From NCBI GenBank assembly GCA_002500505.1, contig DLRM01000037.1, positions 1-12,203 of the forward strand: a DNA stretch of 12,203 nt. Direction: 5' to 3'. Within the stretch, counting starts at the first letter, position 1, and each line of letters starts with the position of its first letter. The stretch is from Planctomycetes bacterium UBA7888 (GTDB taxonomy: Bacteria > Planctomycetota > UBA1135). This document shows, one piece after another, positions 6,450 to 12,203 of this stretch. The notes below the pieces were generated by a model. It saw only the letters and a program-made list of their open reading frames with translations. It made no database searches and had not been told where the DNA came from. The translations under genes were made by a program, and so were the position numbers.

Positions 6450-8072
6450 TTACATTCCTGAATAAATAGGTCCACCACTTTCTGGAACTACCCATTGAAT
6501 GTTTTGGTAAGGATCAGCAATGTCACAGGTTTTGCAGTGAACGCAGTTGCTGAAGTTAATGCGAAGGCCTGAATCGCCTTCCCATTCATATACGGACGCC
6601 GGACAAAAATTCTGACATGGGTTTTGATATTCCGCCGCGCAACGCTCAACGCAAATTCGAGAATCAGCAACCAACAAATGGCAAGGCTGTTCCTCTTCGT
6701 GAGTGCTTCCAGAGTGATAAACCGATGTCAGCTTATCGAAAGTTAGCCCCCCACCTTGAATGGGAGGGCTTAACGCCACTTGTTTCTTCGAGGAGTAACG
6801 CTCGTGATCGCTTTGACAGGCGACTACATCGCTTGGGGACTTCCCCTTAGACAAAGCCCCTATTGCTGCGCCCCAAAAACCTTTCAAGAACCCTTTCTGG
6901 AACCCAGCTCGAAAATTTCTGACTTCATAGAGCTCTTGATAAGCCCATGACTCCTGGAATTGTTGGTCAAAACGGCGAAGTGAGTCCGCAGAGTAATCAT
7001 TTTCAGAGAGGGCAAGGGAGGCGGCCGATGCGGCCAAAGCCCCGGACTTCACAGCCAAGTGCAAGCCCTTCAGTCTTTGAGCATTGAGGAAGCCAGCACT
7101 GTCACCAATGTGAAGAAAACCGTCTCCAAAAAGAGGGGGCATCGAATGGAGACCGCCTTCTGGAACAGTTTTTGCACCATAAGATTGAAGCTTCCCCCCT
7201 TTCAATAATTCGGAAAGGGCGGGGTGCGTTTTCCATTTTTGCATTGCAGCGTGATAGTCAAAAGAAGCGTCGCCATGATCCATGCCGACCACAAACCCAA
7301 TGGACAGTTTGTTGTCCGGCAAACCATAAATCCAGCCACCTCCATAGCAAGCCCGCGGCAAGGGCCAACCGCCCGTATGAAGAACGGTTCCAAGGAGCTG
7401 ATGCTCAACTTCCCAAACTTCTTTCACTCCCACTCCCCATATTTGCGGATTTTTCCCTAAACCGGGAGCCGTTCCAAGAAGCTCCTTCGCTAAAGAACCG
7501 CGTGTCCCCTCAGCAAAGACAACCAAATCGGCGGTAATGTCCATGCCCGGTTCATAGTTAGCTTTGGGTTTGCCATCAGCACCCATTCCCATATCGGCTG
7601 TTCGTACTCCCGTAACCTTGCCGTTTTCATCTCTCAAAATGGAGGCGGCGGCGGTCCCTGGATAAACATCTACATTTTCAAAGGCCTCTGCTTGCTGCGC
7701 CAACCACTCCACCATTTTGCTGGCAGAGACAATCCACTTTCCTTCGTTTTTGAATGGAGGAGGAAGAAAAACGCCCTTAAAATCTCGTTTCTTTTTCTCA
7801 GAAAGCCACCAAAGGGCATCCTTCTCGACCTCCACTTCAATCGGAAACCCTTCCGATTTGGCATGAGGGAAAAGCTCCAAAATGGAGCGGGGGTCCAGAA
7901 CAGCCCCGCTCAAGGTGTGCTGGCCAAATTCTCCCGCTTTATCGAGAACCATAATCGACTTTTCTGCGCCCTTCGCTTGAAGCTCACGTCCTAATTGGAC
8001 TGCGAAGGAAAGGCCGGCGGGGCCGGCTCCCACCACTAGCACATCCACAGGAAAGGTTTCTCGCTCGACCAT
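6450..8072 (-). CDS. electron transfer flavoprotein:quinone oxidoreductase (ETF-QO)
   Basis: The 540-residue protein passes electrons from reduced electron transfer flavoprotein to membrane quinone, linking acyl-CoA and amino acid dehydrogenases to respiration. The FAD-binding motif GAGPAG is at residues 15-20 and the ferredoxin-like C-terminus carries the 4Fe-4S ligands Cys490, Cys510, Cys513 and Cys516 (FCPASVYEW and NCVHCKTCDI). Three further Cys just before Cys490 are not part of the canonical four. The family is monotopic, attached to the inner face of the membrane. ATG at 8072 is chosen because it lies just before the FAD motif and has AGGA eight bases upstream; the frame stays open to 8237, but that would run into the preceding hydrolase gene. 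No etfA or etfB is in the window, so its partner is encoded elsewhere. It sits 32 bases after the hydrolase, the largest gap of the run. Confidence 0.95.
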   Translation of the reverse strand: MVERETFPVDVLVVGAGPAGLSFAVQLGRELQAKGAEKSIMVLDKAGEFGQHTLSGAVLDPRSILELFPHAKSEGFPIEVEVEKDALWWLSEKKKRDFKGVFLPPPFKNEGKWIVSASKMVEWLAQQAEAFENVDVYPGTAAASILRDENGKVTGVRTADMGMGADGKPKANYEPGMDITADLVVFAEGTRGSLAKELLGTAPGLGKNPQIWGVGVKEVWEVEHQLLGTVLHTGGWPLPRACYGGGWIYGLPDNKLSIGFVVGMDHGDASFDYHAAMQKWKTHPALSELLKGGKLQSYGAKTVPEGGLHSMPPLFGDGFLHIGDSAGFLNAQRLKGLHLAVKSGALAASAASLALSENDYSADSLRRFDQQFQESWAYQELYEVRNFRAGFQKGFLKGFWGAAIGALSKGKSPSDVVACQSDHERYSSKKQVALSPPIQGGGLTFDKLTSVYHSGSTHEEEQPCHLLVADSRICVERCAAEYQNPCQNFCPASVYEWEGDSGLRINFSNCVHCKTCDIADPYQNIQWVVPESGGPIYSGM

Positions 8073-8104
8073 GCTCGAAATCCTAACGGCGCGGCGGTTT
8101 TGCT

Positions 8105-8734
8105 TCAGGCACGAACAAAAGGATTCGTGGTGGCTTCGCGGCCAATCGTAGTAGAGGGACCATGCCCACAATGGACCACAGTGTCTCCAGGCAAAGGATA
8201 GAGCTGATTCCGAATAGAATCCTGTAAATCTTCCCAAGACCCTCTTGGAAAATCCGTTCGGCCCACCGAGCCCGCAAAGAGAACGTCACCCGCAATGAGC
8301 TGCCCTGACTCTTTTTCGTAGAAACACAGGTGCCCTGGTGTATGGCCTGGACAATGAAGCACTTCCAAGACAAGTTCTCCAACTTGGACTTCGTCTCCCC
8401 CCTTTAGGTCTCGATGCACCTTGGGTACTTGAATGGGTGCCCACCCATAGTTCGCCGCCTGTTGAGGAAGAGACTCACGAAGAAAGTCATCGTCTTTGGG
8501 GAAAAAGAAAGGGGCACCCGTTTCCTCCATAATCTCCGCAGTTCCAGCGATATGGTCCAAATGCCCGTGAGTACCTAAAACAACTTCGATTTTACATCCA
8601 AGCTGTTTAGCGCGCTCCAAAACGGGGGCCGCCTCCCCGACATCACAAGCAGCAGCTACAAGTGTTTCGGTACACACCAACAGGGTTGAGTTTTGGATGT
8701 ACGGAGTAACCGGGATTTCGTGAACTTCCAACAT
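8105..8734 (-). CDS. metallo-beta-lactamase-fold hydrolase, glyoxalase II-like
   Basis: The 209-residue protein has the full metallo-beta-lactamase metal site: THGHLDH (55-61), His131 in HCPGHTPGH, Asp150 in AGDVLF and His191 in CGHGPST. The order, size and the ending 'GREATTNPFVR' resemble the YcbL-type (type II) glyoxalase II group, which hydrolyses S-lactoylglutathione or other thioesters; a generic thioesterase role is equally possible because the C-terminal helical substrate domain of classic GloB is absent. ATG at 8734 is chosen over an earlier in-frame start at 8761 because the earlier one would overlap moaE by 22 bases, while 8734 leaves five bases after the moaE stop. A possible AGGGG ribosome binding site lies 11 bases upstream, rather far. 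Its place in the moa/ETF-QO run gives no firm clue to substrate. Confidence 0.9.
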   Translation of the reverse strand: MLEVHEIPVTPYIQNSTLLVCTETLVAAACDVGEAAPVLERAKQLGCKIEVVLGTHGHLDHIAGTAEIMEETGAPFFFPKDDDFLRESLPQQAANYGWAPIQVPKVHRDLKGGDEVQVGELVLEVLHCPGHTPGHLCFYEKESGQLIAGDVLFAGSVGRTDFPRGSWEDLQDSIRNQLYPLPGDTVVHCGHGPSTTIGREATTNPFVRA

Positions 8735-8739
8735 GTGTC

Positions 8740-9156
8740 TTAAGACCCCTTCCCTAACCAAGAGCTACCATCGAGATAACATTCCTTTTTCCAAATGGGG
8801 ACTCGCTCTTTTAGGGCATCCATAAACTCAATGGAAGCGGCAAAACCCGCACTGCGGTGGGCAGAGGCAATGGCAAGAGCGACAGAACAACCTTCGACGG
8901 GCACTTTCCCTACGGAATGTTCCAGCGCAAACCGAAGCACCTTGTGGCGCTCTGCAACTTCAGCAGCAATTTTTTTTAGTTCGGACTCTACCATTGCAGG
9001 AAAAGCCTCATATTCCAGGTGGGTCACTTCCTTTCCACTGGTTTGATTGCGCACGGTCCCCAAAAACAAGACAGTGCACCCGGCGTCCTGTCCCGCTACT
9101 TGCGACTGAGCCCAATCGCCGGAGATTGGCCCTTCTGTCAATTGAACCTGGATCAA
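8740..9156 (-). CDS. moaE: molybdopterin synthase catalytic subunit MoaE
   Basis: MoaE is the large subunit of molybdopterin synthase, which with thiocarboxylated MoaD inserts two sulfurs into cyclic pyranopterin monophosphate in molybdenum cofactor synthesis. The 138-residue sequence shows FLGTVRN (31-37), the 'HLEYEAF' strand, His100-Arg101 and the catalytic lysines Lys115 and Lys123/Lys124 in the LKERVPIWKKE segment, corresponding to Lys119 and Lys126 of E. coli. Start is TTG at 9156: there is no ATG or GTG nearby, and a perfect GGAGG lies seven bases upstream, inside the end of moaD. It follows moaD by three bases, so the subunits are probably made at matched levels. The other moa genes and any molybdoenzyme are outside the window. 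Confidence 0.95.
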   Translation of the reverse strand: MIQVQLTEGPISGDWAQSQVAGQDAGCTVLFLGTVRNQTSGKEVTHLEYEAFPAMVESELKKIAAEVAERHKVLRFALEHSVGKVPVEGCSVALAIASAHRSAGFAASIEFMDALKERVPIWKKECYLDGSSWLGKGS

Positions 9157-9159
9157 CGA

Positions 9160-9396
9160 TTAACCTCCAGATACCGGTGGGATACAAGCCACCTCATGGA
9201 TATCCCCCAAGCAATCACCTTCATCGGCATACTCATTACCAATAGCAATTCGGAAGACTTGTCCTTTTAAGTTTGGGCATGCCGCAACAAGTTCAATGCG
9301 CAAGTCAGCCACAGTTGCGCTGGATTCTAAAGAAAGCTCAAAGCTACTTTTTCCTGCTCGCTCTTTCAGGCCGGCAAAAAGCAGAACACGAATCAT
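9160..9396 (-). CDS. moaD: molybdopterin synthase sulfur carrier subunit MoaD
   Basis: The 78-residue ubiquitin-fold protein carries the sulfur for molybdopterin synthesis as a thiocarboxylate on its C-terminal glycine. It begins with the typical 'VLLFAGLKERAG' strand-turn and ends in ...PPVSGG, with the double Gly that MoeB/ThiF-type enzymes adenylate and that inserts into the MoaE active site. Length is normal (about 75-85). ATG at 9396 is eight bases after the ssb stop, with no clear ribosome binding site, so translation may depend on coupling to ssb. moaE follows after three bases. Confidence 0.93.
   Translation of the reverse strand: MIRVLLFAGLKERAGKSSFELSLESSATVADLRIELVAACPNLKGQVFRIAIGNEYADEGDCLGDIHEVACIPPVSGG
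9164..9168 (-). promoter_or_regulatory. Shine-Dalgarno site of moaE
   Basis: On the minus strand these bases read GGAGG, seven bases before the TTG at 9156, in the last codons of moaD. It is the only strong ribosome binding site I see in the window and it supports the TTG as the moaE start. Confidence 0.75.
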
Positions 9397-9404
9397 TTCC
9401 GGCT

Positions 9405-9839
9405 TTAAAACGGAACGTCGTCAGGGACGAAGTCGCCTTTGCCTGGGAAGGATGGTTCTTGGGAGCTCACAACGGGAGCACCGCCACCACCGGAGCCTTG
9501 CTGGTCACGACCGCCTACAAAGTGCCAACGGTTTCCAACAACCTCGACCTTAGAACGCTTTGCGCCAGTTTCTTTGTCTTCCCAAGTGCTATAGCTCAAA
9601 CGACCATCAATCAGAACTGGGGAGCCTTTCTTGAACCACTTCGCAAAGCTTTCAGCCTGCTTGCCAAAGAAAACAACATCAAAAAAGTGGGCCTGATCAC
9701 GGTAACCACCAGAGCCATCTGGAATGCTTTCATTTACCGCGACACCAGCTTTCGTGACGTAACTGCCAGATTGAGTTTGTCGAGTTTCGGGATCCCGGGT
9801 CAGGTTTCCCATGAGGATGACTTTATTAAAGGAGGCCAT
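9405..9839 (-). CDS. ssb: single-stranded DNA-binding protein
   Basis: This 144-residue SSB coats single-stranded DNA in replication, repair and recombination, normally as a homotetramer. The OB fold occupies about residues 1-105, opening with 'FNKVILMGNLTRDPE' and containing aromatic DNA-stacking positions such as those in 'FFDVVFFGK' and 'RWHFVGG'. A short Gly/Ser/Gln/Pro linker leads to the acidic tip DDVPF, which recruits DNA-processing partners. ATG at 9839 gives the usual N-terminus. It is the first gene of the seven-gene minus-strand run, with its stop eight bases before moaD, and it diverges from the PilZ gene 31 bases away, so the operon promoter must lie in or close to the PilZ coding region. 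Confidence 0.96.
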   Translation of the reverse strand: MASFNKVILMGNLTRDPETRQTQSGSYVTKAGVAVNESIPDGSGGYRDQAHFFDVVFFGKQAESFAKWFKKGSPVLIDGRLSYSTWEDKETGAKRSKVEVVGNRWHFVGGRDQQGSGGGGAPVVSSQEPSFPGKGDFVPDDVPF

Positions 9840-9870
9840 GAGCTAAATTCTCGCGTTTTAGGGGTGGAAG

Positions 9871-10329
9871 ATGCAAATTCTTTCTTCTTCGGGCTTGGAA
9901 GATGAAGGAATCCGTGCCATTCTAGGGAGAACCGCTTCTCTCCCCAAGCCCCCCACCGCAAAAGTGAATAACCCCGCTACAGAACGCCGCCAGCACACCC
10001 GAGTCATCGGAGATGGGCTTCCTCTCATCCTCCAAGAGGGCGCTCACACGCCCCTACGGGTTCGAGACCTCTCTGAGTCGGGCGTTGCCTTCTTTTCTGA
10101 AACTCCAGTCCCGGTCATGACGCGAGTGGCCTTCACCTTGGAAATTCCTCGCCCAGATGGCGATGCCGCCTTTGTTGAAGGCCAGGGAGTCGTGGTTCGC
10201 TGCGAGAGGCTATCCAGCTCCTTAGGGCATTACGAGGTCGCGGTCTTTTTCAATCAGCTCGATACGGAAGCCAGAGCTTCCATCCTTACCTTTGTTCAGA
10301 CTCAAATGGAAGCGGGTCGAGAAGCGTAA
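9871..10329 (+). CDS. PilZ-domain protein, predicted c-di-GMP binding
   Basis: The 152-residue protein has one PilZ domain with both ligand motifs intact: RxxxR at Arg40-Arg44 (in ERRQHTR) and DxSxxG at Asp66, Ser68, Gly71 (in RDLSESGVAF). It is therefore predicted to bind cyclic di-GMP and act as a small cytoplasmic effector in motility, surface or envelope control. The first ~35 residues are a weakly conserved leader, and the end is a short helix. ATG at 9871 is chosen; GGGGTGGA just upstream (9861-9868) is a rough ribosome binding site. No other domain is attached, so the output partner is unknown. Its last 28 bases overlap the end of prmC on the opposite strand, and it diverges from ssb. 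Confidence 0.92.
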   Translation: MQILSSSGLEDEGIRAILGRTASLPKPPTAKVNNPATERRQHTRVIGDGLPLILQEGAHTPLRVRDLSESGVAFFSETPVPVMTRVAFTLEIPRPDGDAAFVEGQGVVVRCERLSSSLGHYEVAVFFNQLDTEARASILTFVQTQMEAGREA

Positions 10330-11174
10330 ACAACGCGTTTTATTCCACCCAAATCTCGCCGCACCTCTTGGACCTTGAATTGATTGTCCACGCAAAGAGA
10401 GACCACTTCCTCGTCACGGCCCGCACCGATTTCAAAAAGCAAAATCCCATTTGGGGTTAAGGATTCTCTTGCATGAACTAAGAGAGAGCAATAAGGCGTC
10501 ATCGGCTTCCCCTTGGGAGTGAAGAGGGCAAGCGCCGGCTCATGCTCCTGAACTCCAAATCCCAACTCTTCCCCAGGAAGAACATAGGGTGGGTTGGCAA
10601 TCATCAAGTCCAATTTAGGCAACTCCAACTCTTCCTCCCAGCTCCCGTTTAACCACTGACACTGTCCTGCCAAGTTCAAGCTCTCGGCGTTCTTCTTTGC
10701 AACCGCTAAAGCTTCCGAGGAAAGGTCAATGCCAAGGCCGTTCCATTTGGGCCGATGCGCTAGGAAAGAAAGAAGTAAACATCCCGACCCCGTTCCGAAA
10801 TCTCCACAAAATCCACTTTCACGGGAGCTTGTTATTTCAAGGGCAAGGTCCAATAGACATTCACTGTCCATACGAGGAACAAGCACTCTGGGGTCGACTT
10901 GGAATTCAAAGCCATAAAAAGCTGCCATGCCAGCTAAGTAGGCAAGGGGCTCTCCCGACAAGGCTCGCCCCAAAAACTTTTCGAAACGTAGTTGAGCAGA
11001 AGGGCTAATTTCGGATTCACCCAAAAGGAATTGGGTTCGGGTGCAATCAGTCGACAAAAGCCATAACTCTTCTGCCAAGCGTTCCGGCTCCTCAGCCCCG
11101 GCATCCCTTAACTGTTCAGTGGCTTGCCGAAGCAGCCGCTTCAAATGATCCGCTTTATTCTTGGATGCATCCAA
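10302..11174 (-). CDS. prmC: peptide chain release factor N5-glutamine methyltransferase
   Basis: PrmC (HemK) methylates the glutamine of the GGQ motif in release factors RF1 and RF2, speeding translation termination. The 290-residue sequence has the N-terminal helical domain (1-~85), 'VLVPRMDSE' (a variant of the usual PRPDTE-type segment, with Met in place of Pro), the SAM-binding loop DFGTGSGC, the catalytic NPPY at 194-197, the 'EHEPALALF' segment and the end 'DLGGIKRVVY'. The start is TTG at 11174, seven bases after the stop of the preceding gene; no in-frame ATG or GTG lies between, and no good ribosome binding site is visible. It lacks its common neighbour prfA here. Its 3' end overlaps the PilZ gene by 28 bases tail to tail. 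Confidence 0.93.
   Translation of the reverse strand: MDASKNKADHLKRLLRQATEQLRDAGAEEPERLAEELWLLSTDCTRTQFLLGESEISPSAQLRFEKFLGRALSGEPLAYLAGMAAFYGFEFQVDPRVLVPRMDSECLLDLALEITSSRESGFCGDFGTGSGCLLLSFLAHRPKWNGLGIDLSSEALAVAKKNAESLNLAGQCQWLNGSWEEELELPKLDLMIANPPYVLPGEELGFGVQEHEPALALFTPKGKPMTPYCSLLVHARESLTPNGILLFEIGAGRDEEVVSLCVDNQFKVQEVRRDLGGIKRVVYASRPASI
11161..11174. repeat. 14-bp perfect palindrome over the prmC start codon
   Basis: TTGGATGCATCCAA reads the same on both strands and its minus-strand left end is the TTG start codon of prmC. As RNA it could form a five-pair stem with a UGCA loop that would hide the start codon; as DNA it could be a dimeric protein site. One such palindrome is expected by chance in a window of this size, so only its position is notable. 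Confidence 0.35.
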
Positions 11175-11181
11175 AGGAGCA

Positions 11182-12203
11182 CTATTTTTTGCGCGACTTT
11201 CGAGGCGTGGCAGTTTTTCTTTCGCCCTTATCCTTAGTTTTTCGATTGCCTTTCCTCGAGGCTCGTGAAGCCTTGCGGGCCTTCACATTTGCTTCCTTCC
11301 TTTCTTTGGCCGTCGCAACAGCCGACTTCGCTGAGAGAACGAGAATCACTAGAGAAAGAATGCCCGCAATAAAGGTCAAGAGAGGACCTGCACCGTAAAT
11401 AAGGAAGCTTTCTTCGACACCCCCATCAGGCCACGCATCGTGAAGCAATTTAAAGAGTCCACCATCGTCCTTACCTCCTAGCGGACGAAGTAAGCCCATC
11501 AGGCCAAGAATAAAAATTTCCATTGGGGCCAAGAAAATGAGGATTCCCAATCTCCCGGTTACCAAGGGAACCGTCCAAAGCTTCCATGCGCCTACCCATG
11601 AAGACCAAACAGTGGCCAAAATGCAAACCATCACAATCGCACCAAAGGCAGAATCTGCACCACTTTCTCCCGAGCCACACCAAGGAAGAAGCATGCCGCC
11701 AAGAGCTAATAGGTAAACCGCCAAACTGAGAGAAAACTGGGAGTCCAACTCTTTCGCCGGTGGGAGTGTTTTCTTCTTGTCCTTCTTTCCGCCCAACACG
11801 GGTGAGAATACCGCGATGGATCCTCCAACGAGTGTCATCAAAGGCCCGATTGCAAAACCACTCAAAATGGAGCCGGCTAATCCACTAATCGTCACCAAAG
11901 CAGCAGAAATAGGTTTTCCATTGACTCGAGTTGGCTGGACCGAGCCCAATCCATTTGTCAAAAATCTCCAGGTCGCTGCGGCAAAGGCTATCGCCCTAAA
12001 CAAGCCTGCCTCGCTGGGATCTCCCCATGACGAGAGAACTCCACCAATTGCCAAAACAAAACCAAAGCCTCGCCAAGCCAAAATGCTTGAGATTTCGGCT
12101 GGGGCCGCCATCGGAGTTGCATTTGCAGTAGAAGACGCCCCTTTAGAAGGCGCAGTAGCTGAGATGCCTTCTGCCAATTCAGGAAGCTCCGGTAGTTCCT
12201 CAG
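11182..12203 (-). CDS. polytopic membrane protein with basic tail, 5' end outside window
   Basis: The frame runs from the right edge to TAG at 11182, so the start lies beyond the window; TTG at 12177 is an internal leucine following a Glu/Leu/Pro-rich stretch (ELPELPEL). Counting from that leucine, about 30 Ala/Ser-rich residues precede five to seven membrane segments: roughly 33-51, 57-73 (weak), 91-128 (perhaps two), 148-166, 176-201, 207-230 and 257-283. The last ~48 residues are about 44% Lys and Arg with few acids, a long positively charged tail that the positive-inside rule places in the cytoplasm. A Lys-rich loop at 131-136 would also be cytoplasmic. I do not recognise the family and see no transporter or enzyme motif. 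It ends seven bases before prmC and may be co-transcribed with it. Confidence 0.82.
   Translation of the reverse strand, partial: EELPELPELAEGISATAPSKGASSTANATPMAAPAEISSILAWRGFGFVLAIGGVLSSWGDPSEAGLFRAIAFAAATWRFLTNGLGSVQPTRVNGKPISAALVTISGLAGSILSGFAIGPLMTLVGGSIAVFSPVLGGKKDKKKTLPPAKELDSQFSLSLAVYLLALGGMLLPWCGSGESGADSAFGAIVMVCILATVWSSWVGAWKLWTVPLVTGRLGILIFLAPMEIFILGLMGLLRPLGGKDDGGLFKLLHDAWPDGGVEESFLIYGAGPLLTFIAGILSLVILVLSAKSAVATAKERKEANVKARKASRASRKGNRKTKDKGERKTATPRKSRKK

Noticed and set aside
8073..8237. Upstream extension of ETF-QO by 55 codons
   Set aside because: It overlaps the hydrolase gene by over 130 bases and encodes no family sequence; the FAD motif starts right after the ATG at 8072.
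8737..8746. Ten-base palindrome GTCTTAAGAC between moaE and the hydrolase
   Set aside because: Several such palindromes are expected by chance at this length, it has no loop to form an RNA hairpin, and it overlaps the moaE stop.
9273..9905. Plus-strand open frame of 210 codons
   Set aside because: It lies antisense to ssb and moaD, both certain genes, and has no recognisable content.
1..12203. CRISPR array, transposon, phage, toxin-antitoxin or defence system
   Set aside because: I found no spaced direct repeats, transposase or integrase motifs, terminal inverted repeats or known defence domains; gene content is housekeeping.

Overview
The window is an ordinary bacterial chromosome segment of roughly balanced base composition, dense with genes and mostly housekeeping. 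It holds twelve protein genes on both strands (two cut by the window edges), one clear and one unusual tRNA gene, and almost no spare DNA. Citrate synthase, an ETF:quinone oxidoreductase with its iron-sulfur domain, peptidases, molybdopterin synthase and a PilZ protein suggest a respiring Gram-negative-type heterotroph. The mix of acidic/proline-rich disordered proteins, sparse Shine-Dalgarno sites and several TTG starts would fit Planctomycetota, Myxococcota or a related phylum, but the sequence alone does not settle this.

Left part (1-2107): the end of an unrecognised single-pass membrane protein on the plus strand converges on a minus-strand pair, a small hydrophobic membrane protein followed by a standalone NIL-domain protein.

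Centre left (2108-3683): a promoter-like site precedes tRNA-Cys(GCA), a second tRNA with a Leu UAA anticodon but a short variable loop, and then citrate synthase only 31 bases further on. The citrate synthase stop codon overlaps the stop of the next, convergent gene.

Centre (9839 back to 3680): seven minus-strand genes with gaps of 3 to 32 bases form one likely operon: ssb, moaD, moaE, a glyoxalase II-like metallo-hydrolase, ETF:quinone oxidoreductase, M17 leucyl aminopeptidase and an M20 amidohydrolase. It combines single-stranded DNA binding, the two halves of molybdopterin synthase, electron entry from acyl-CoA or amino acid oxidation, and peptide or N-acyl amino acid hydrolysis.

Right part (9871-12203): a PilZ protein diverges from ssb with 31 bases between start codons, and its end overlaps the end of prmC by 28 bases. 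prmC follows a polytopic membrane protein with a strongly basic tail that runs off the right edge.

I see no CRISPR array, transposase, phage gene, toxin-antitoxin pair or defence system. The most unusual item is the short-variable-arm tRNA with a UAA anticodon. The unknown proteins at 1-1346, 1628-2107 and 11182-12203 are the remaining unexplained material.
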